From: JACDBE01 sp051002015
GTDB lineage: Bacteria; Actinomycetota; Acidimicrobiia; Spongiisociales; UBA5794
DNA: 25,144 nt
Assembly: GCA_051002015.1 (NCBI GenBank)
Contig: JBPCMS010000049.1
Location: forward strand, 1 to 25,144
Direction of reading: 5' to 3'
Under the pieces are notes generated by a model. That model did not search any database. It saw only the letters and a program-made list of their open reading frames with translations, and was not told the origin of the DNA. The position numbers and the translations under genes are program-made. Positions 22,958-25,144 of this stretch are shown here, piece after piece (the stretch's first letter is position 1; each line of letters begins with the position of its first letter).

Positions 22958-23007
22958 CCTCAACATCCTCAATCTGATAAGATCGATAGTGGTTGAGGGA
23001 GTTGAGG
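22958..23007. promoter_or_regulatory. Palindromic operator/promoter of the RES-Xre operon
   Basis: CCTCAACATCCTCAA (22958-22972) and TTGAGGGAGTTGAGG (22993-23007) are inverted repeats matching at 14 of 15 positions, separated by 20 bases. Each arm itself contains two TTGAGG half-sites. The spacer holds a -10-like TAAGAT (22978-22983). The right arm runs into the GAGGAG ribosome site (23005-23010) of the antitoxin gene. This layout fits autorepression by the HTH antitoxin, as known for RES-Xre and other toxin-antitoxin operons. Confidence 0.65.
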
Positions 23008-23017
23008 AGAGTGAGAC

Positions 23018-23449
23018 ATGAGAATCGCTGAGCTTGCCGCTCATGCATCGGTGGAGGCCGTGGCTCTGGCACGCACGGTGCTCGAGCAGGATCTCGCCGA
23101 CCAGGCGTGGGCGGAGCAGATCGGTCCTGCCCTGTCGCAGCGGGATGTCGCCCGGTTGCTGGGCAAATCTGAGCAGGCCGTTGCCAAGGACCACCGTCTC
23201 CTGCGGCTGCGGAACCGTTACGGACGGCCCGTCTATCCGGTGGTCCAGTTCGACGGCCGCCGTCAGGCCTCGGGTGTCGGCGATGTCGTCGACGTGCTGG
23301 TCGAGGTCCTGGAGCCACTCACCGTCGCCTCGTGGCTGACCGGGGTCAATCCTCTGCTGGCTGATCGCCGGCCAGTCGACGCACTCGCCGACGGGGACCT
23401 GGACGAGGTGATGATCGTCGCCCGTCGGCTCAGGTTCGCCGCCGCCTGA
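23018..23449 (+). CDS. Xre/MbcA/ParS-type antitoxin (DUF2384) of a RES-Xre module
   Basis: The 143-residue protein has an N-terminal HTH-like part (LSQRDVARLLGKSEQAVAKD, residues ~39-58) and the C-terminal DUF2384 toxin-binding domain (LEPLTVASWLTGVNPLLADR, then PVDALADGDLDEVMIVARRL). This is the standard architecture of antitoxins that neutralise RES-domain toxins such as MbcT. The ATG at 23018 follows GAGGAG with seven bases of spacing. The stop overlaps the toxin start as TGATG, so translation is coupled. A 15-bp-arm palindrome just upstream is the likely autoregulatory site. It is one of the few intact genes in this mobile region. Confidence 0.9.
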   Translation: MRIAELAAHASVEAVALARTVLEQDLADQAWAEQIGPALSQRDVARLLGKSEQAVAKDHRLLRLRNRYGRPVYPVVQFDGRRQASGVGDVVDVLVEVLEPLTVASWLTGVNPLLADRRPVDALADGDLDEVMIVARRLRFAAA

Positions 23450-24129
23450 TGCCCCTGCGGGAACCACCTCCTGCCGCCGAGCTGGCTCGGCTCCCCGGGC
23501 GATCGATCGTGGGGGCCGCGCTCCACCGTGTCTATCGGCTGGACAGGGGCCACCCGTGGTGGTTCGCCTCGCTGCCCACCGACTCCACGATGCAGCAGCG
23601 GACTGCGGCGGGGCGGTTCGACCTGCCCGCACCCGACGGGACGTGCTACCTGGCGACGACCCCGCTGGGGGCGGTGCTGGAGGCGTTCCAGGGTTTCGGG
23701 CACGGGCTGCTCCCCGATGCGGAGTTGAAGGGGCGACGCCGGGCCGAGACGACCGTCCCCGACGGCACCCGCCCGGCGGCCTGGCTGACCAGCGGCAAGG
23801 TCCGTGGGATCGGGGTCACCCAGGCGCTGTGGACGGGGCAGGACCGTCCCCTGACGCAACGGTGGGCAGCGGTCTTGCACCGCGCCGGATGGGCTGCTCT
23901 CTTCCACGGGCTGCAGCACGACCCGACCGGCCGACTGCGCGGGGTGACCCTGTTCGACACCGGCGGCGCCCACCCGCCTCTCGACGACCACGACGGGTGG
24001 CGTCACACCGATCATCGCCTGCACCATGACCCGGCCCTCGTCGCCGGGCTCGCCCGTTATGGCATCGCCGTCGCCCGCTCCGACCCCGACCTCCCCGTTG
24101 TCACACTCGACGACAGCGGTCTCCTCTGA
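23449..24129 (+). CDS. RES-domain toxin (NAD+ phosphorylase type)
   Basis: The 226-residue protein has the RES fold related to ADP-ribosyltransferases. Characterised members such as MbcT deplete NAD+ and stop growth. Key features are R27/R30 in LHRVYRLD, the GRFDLP motif (~55-60), CYLATTPLGAVLEAF with Y67 and E78, and a later VTLFDTGGA that closes the domain. A C-terminal His-rich segment (WRHTDHRLHHDPALVAGLAR) ends the protein. The start overlaps the antitoxin stop (TGATG), the usual order for this system. The length is in the family range, and no inactivating change is seen, so the pair is probably functional. Confidence 0.9.
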   Translation: MPLREPPPAAELARLPGRSIVGAALHRVYRLDRGHPWWFASLPTDSTMQQRTAAGRFDLPAPDGTCYLATTPLGAVLEAFQGFGHGLLPDAELKGRRRAETTVPDGTRPAAWLTSGKVRGIGVTQALWTGQDRPLTQRWAAVLHRAGWAALFHGLQHDPTGRLRGVTLFDTGGAHPPLDDHDGWRHTDHRLHHDPALVAGLARYGIAVARSDPDLPVVTLDDSGLL

Positions 24130-24164
24130 CCCATAGGCGATGCCGGGTCGCGCCGGTCAGCGGA

Positions 24165-24281
24165 GCGGAGCGCTGGCTGCGTGACGAGCTGGGCAAGGCG
24201 GATCGGAGCCGCCAATGGGTCGACCCGGCGGCGGGAGCCGTCACCTTCGGCGCCTGGTCCGAGGAATGGCGGCGCTTCGGA
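24165..24281 (+). pseudogene. Phage-type integrase N-terminal remnant
   Basis: The frame reads AERWLRDELGKADRSRQWVD, then PAAGAVTFGAWSEEWRRFG. This is the usual end of the Arm-DNA-binding domain and the start of the core-binding domain in actinobacterial phage integrases (AERWL...G-x-W-V-D-P...G-x-x-T-F-G-E-W-x-E-E-W). It has no start codon, and the frame is lost a few codons after WRRFG, just before the ISL3 element. The ISL3 element may have inserted into the gene, but no matching downstream part is visible within the window. Confidence 0.65.
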
Positions 24282-24304
24282 AATGAGCGGGGTGGTGGTC
24301 CGCG

Positions 24305-25020
24305 GGTGATGTCAGGGGTCCTGCCAAGCTGACGGTTGTTGAAGCCGGTCAGATGGGAGGACCCCTGTGGAGACGAACCCTATCCGTGTGTGTGAGCTGC
24401 TGGTGGGATTGCCCGATGTCACCGTGTTGGGTGTCGACGGCACCGGGACCGGTGAGGCGCCGTTGCGGGTCCACGTCCAGACCCGTGGTGTGGAGCCGTT
24501 GTGTGTCGGGTGCGCCACGACGGTCAGGGTCAAGGACCGTGACCGGGTCGAGTTGGTGGATCTGGCGGTGTTTGGTCGCCCGGCACGTCTGGTGTGGCAC
24601 AAATGGCGGTGGGTGTGCCAAGACGAGTCGTGTCGGGTGGGGTCGTTCACCGAGCAGGCACCCCAGATCGCGGCGCCGCGGCAGGGGATGACGGACCGGG
24701 CCGGTCGGTGGGTTACCTTCCAGGTGGGCAAGTTGGGTCGCACCGTCGCTGAGGTGGCCCGGGAGCTCGGCTGTGACTGGCACACGGTCAACGACGCGGT
24801 GATCGCCTACGGCACCGCCCTGGTCGATGATGACCCGAACCGGATCGGTGACGTCACCGCCCTGGGTCTTGATGAGACGTTGTTCTGTCGGCAGGGTCGG
24901 TGGCACACCCAGGCCTGGTGCACCTCGATCGTCGATGTCTCCTGTGGTGGCAGGGCCCAGCTGCTTGACGTCGTTGCGGGGCGCAGCGCTGTGGAACCCA
25001 GCCGGTGGCTCGAGACCCGG
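24305..25020 (+). mobile_element. ISL3-family insertion sequence, left part
   Basis: The element includes a GGGGTCCTGCC-type left end near 24315 and an ISL3 transposase gene read outward to the right. It is cut at about 25018-25021, where IS256-type terminal sequence begins. The exact left boundary cannot be set without the right inverted repeat. Confidence 0.55.
24313..24367 (+). promoter_or_regulatory. Hairpin covering the transposase ribosome-binding site
   Basis: CAGGGGTCCT (24313-24322) and AGGACCCCTG (24358-24367) are perfect 10-bp inverted repeats. An inner CTGAC...GTCAG pair lies between them. The right arm includes AGGA of the ribosome site GGGAGGA and the first base of the GTG start codon, so a read-through transcript would hide the translation start. 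Confidence 0.55.
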
Positions 25021-25059
25021 GGCTTGTCAAATCGTTTGTGTGAGGTTGCTGGTTCATAG
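24367..25059 (+). pseudogene. ISL3-family transposase, truncated by insertion of an IS256-family element
   Basis: From GTG 24367 the frame gives an N-terminal zinc-ribbon (PLCVGCATT, then RWVCQDESC), a helix-turn-helix (TVAEVARELGCDWHTVNDAV) and the beginning of the DDE catalytic domain (ALGLDETLF, then TSIVDVSCGGRAQLLDVVAG). ISL3 transposases are about 400-450 residues. Here homology stops after SRWLETR, at 25020, and the last 13 codons (GLSNRLCEVAGS) are read from the end of the inserted IS256-type element before a TAG at 25057-25059. The second Asp and the Glu of the catalytic triad are missing, so it cannot transpose. Confidence 0.85.
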
Positions 25060-25144
25060 GGTTGGTTCGAGTCGTCCGGGGAAGGCGACGACGAAGGCGT
25101 TGAGGGCTTGTTTCCAGCCCCAGGTGCCGGTTCCGGCTTCGCCG
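25019..25144 (-). mobile_element. IS256-family insertion sequence, transposase-3' end, runs off the window
   Basis: The element begins GGGCTTGTCAAATCGTTTGT at about 25019 and interrupts the ISL3 transposase gene. Only ~126 bases are inside the window. The TTGTCAAATCG-TTTGTG motif is like the terminal inverted repeats of actinobacterial IS256-type elements, as I recall them. Confidence 0.6.
25054..25144 (-). CDS. IS256-family (mutator-type) transposase, C-terminal 29 residues
   Basis: Read from the right edge, the minus strand gives GEAGTGTWGWKQALNAFVVA, then FPGRLEPTL and a TGA at 25056-25054. W-K-x-A-L-N-x-F-x-I/V-x-F-x-G-R-L is the characteristic last helix and tail of IS256-family transposases. 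The catalytic domain is outside the window. The stop lies about 35 bases inside the element end. Confidence 0.65.
   Translation of the reverse strand, partial: GEAGTGTWGWKQALNAFVVAFPGRLEPTL

Overview
The window is very GC-rich, its genes show strong GC bias at codon third positions, and several start with GTG or TTG behind GGAGG-type ribosome sites. Gene content (leucine-dehydrogenase-type enzyme with a fused E1 alpha-beta dehydrogenase, glutathione-independent formaldehyde dehydrogenase, sigma-like membrane protein with Asp-box repeats, RES-Xre module, ISL3 and IS256 elements) suggests a heterotrophic actinobacterium, perhaps of the class Acidimicrobiia. That placement is an inference; no rRNA or marker gene is present.

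Left part (1-1532): a broken two-component system. The histidine kinase has a frameshift in a C6 run. The response regulator has lost its first ~30 residues and has another frameshift. A VapC toxin with no visible VapB abuts the truncated end. Middle part (1720-20727): a mostly intact catabolic region. It holds a DEAD-box RNA helicase, a PatD-like aminobutyraldehyde dehydrogenase, an M20 amidohydrolase, a convergent and overlapping pair of 2-hydroxy-acid oxidoreductases (FMN type and FAD type), a DUF4287/SRPBCC protein, a double GNAT protein, a sigma-like/transmembrane/Asp-box fusion protein, a fused branched-chain 2-oxoacid dehydrogenase E1 in an operon with a leucine-dehydrogenase-like enzyme, a divergent GabD-like succinate-semialdehyde dehydrogenase, a small GNAT, a VOC protein and a formaldehyde dehydrogenase (FdhA). 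PatD and GabD would catalyse the two aldehyde oxidations of putrescine-to-succinate catabolism; the GABA transaminase is not in the window.

Right part (20728-25144): a mobile-element graveyard. It holds a C-terminal scrap of a secreted repeat protein, two tyrosine-recombinase scraps, an HNH-endonuclease N-terminal scrap, IS-end-like direct repeats, an intact truncated haemoglobin, a putative lipoprotein, a complete RES-Xre toxin-antitoxin operon with a long palindromic operator, and an ISL3-family transposase gene interrupted by an IS256-family element that runs off the window.

The most interesting unexplained structure is a family of three 52-bp palindromic repeats (4776, 8907, 9988). The first 23 bases are identical in all copies and the differences elsewhere largely preserve base pairing. 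One copy supplies the stop codon of the amidohydrolase gene. Also notable are a tandem array of 50-bp hairpin units after the sigma-like gene, and a 53-codon mini-gene that keeps only the two ends of an NmrA-like SDR protein.
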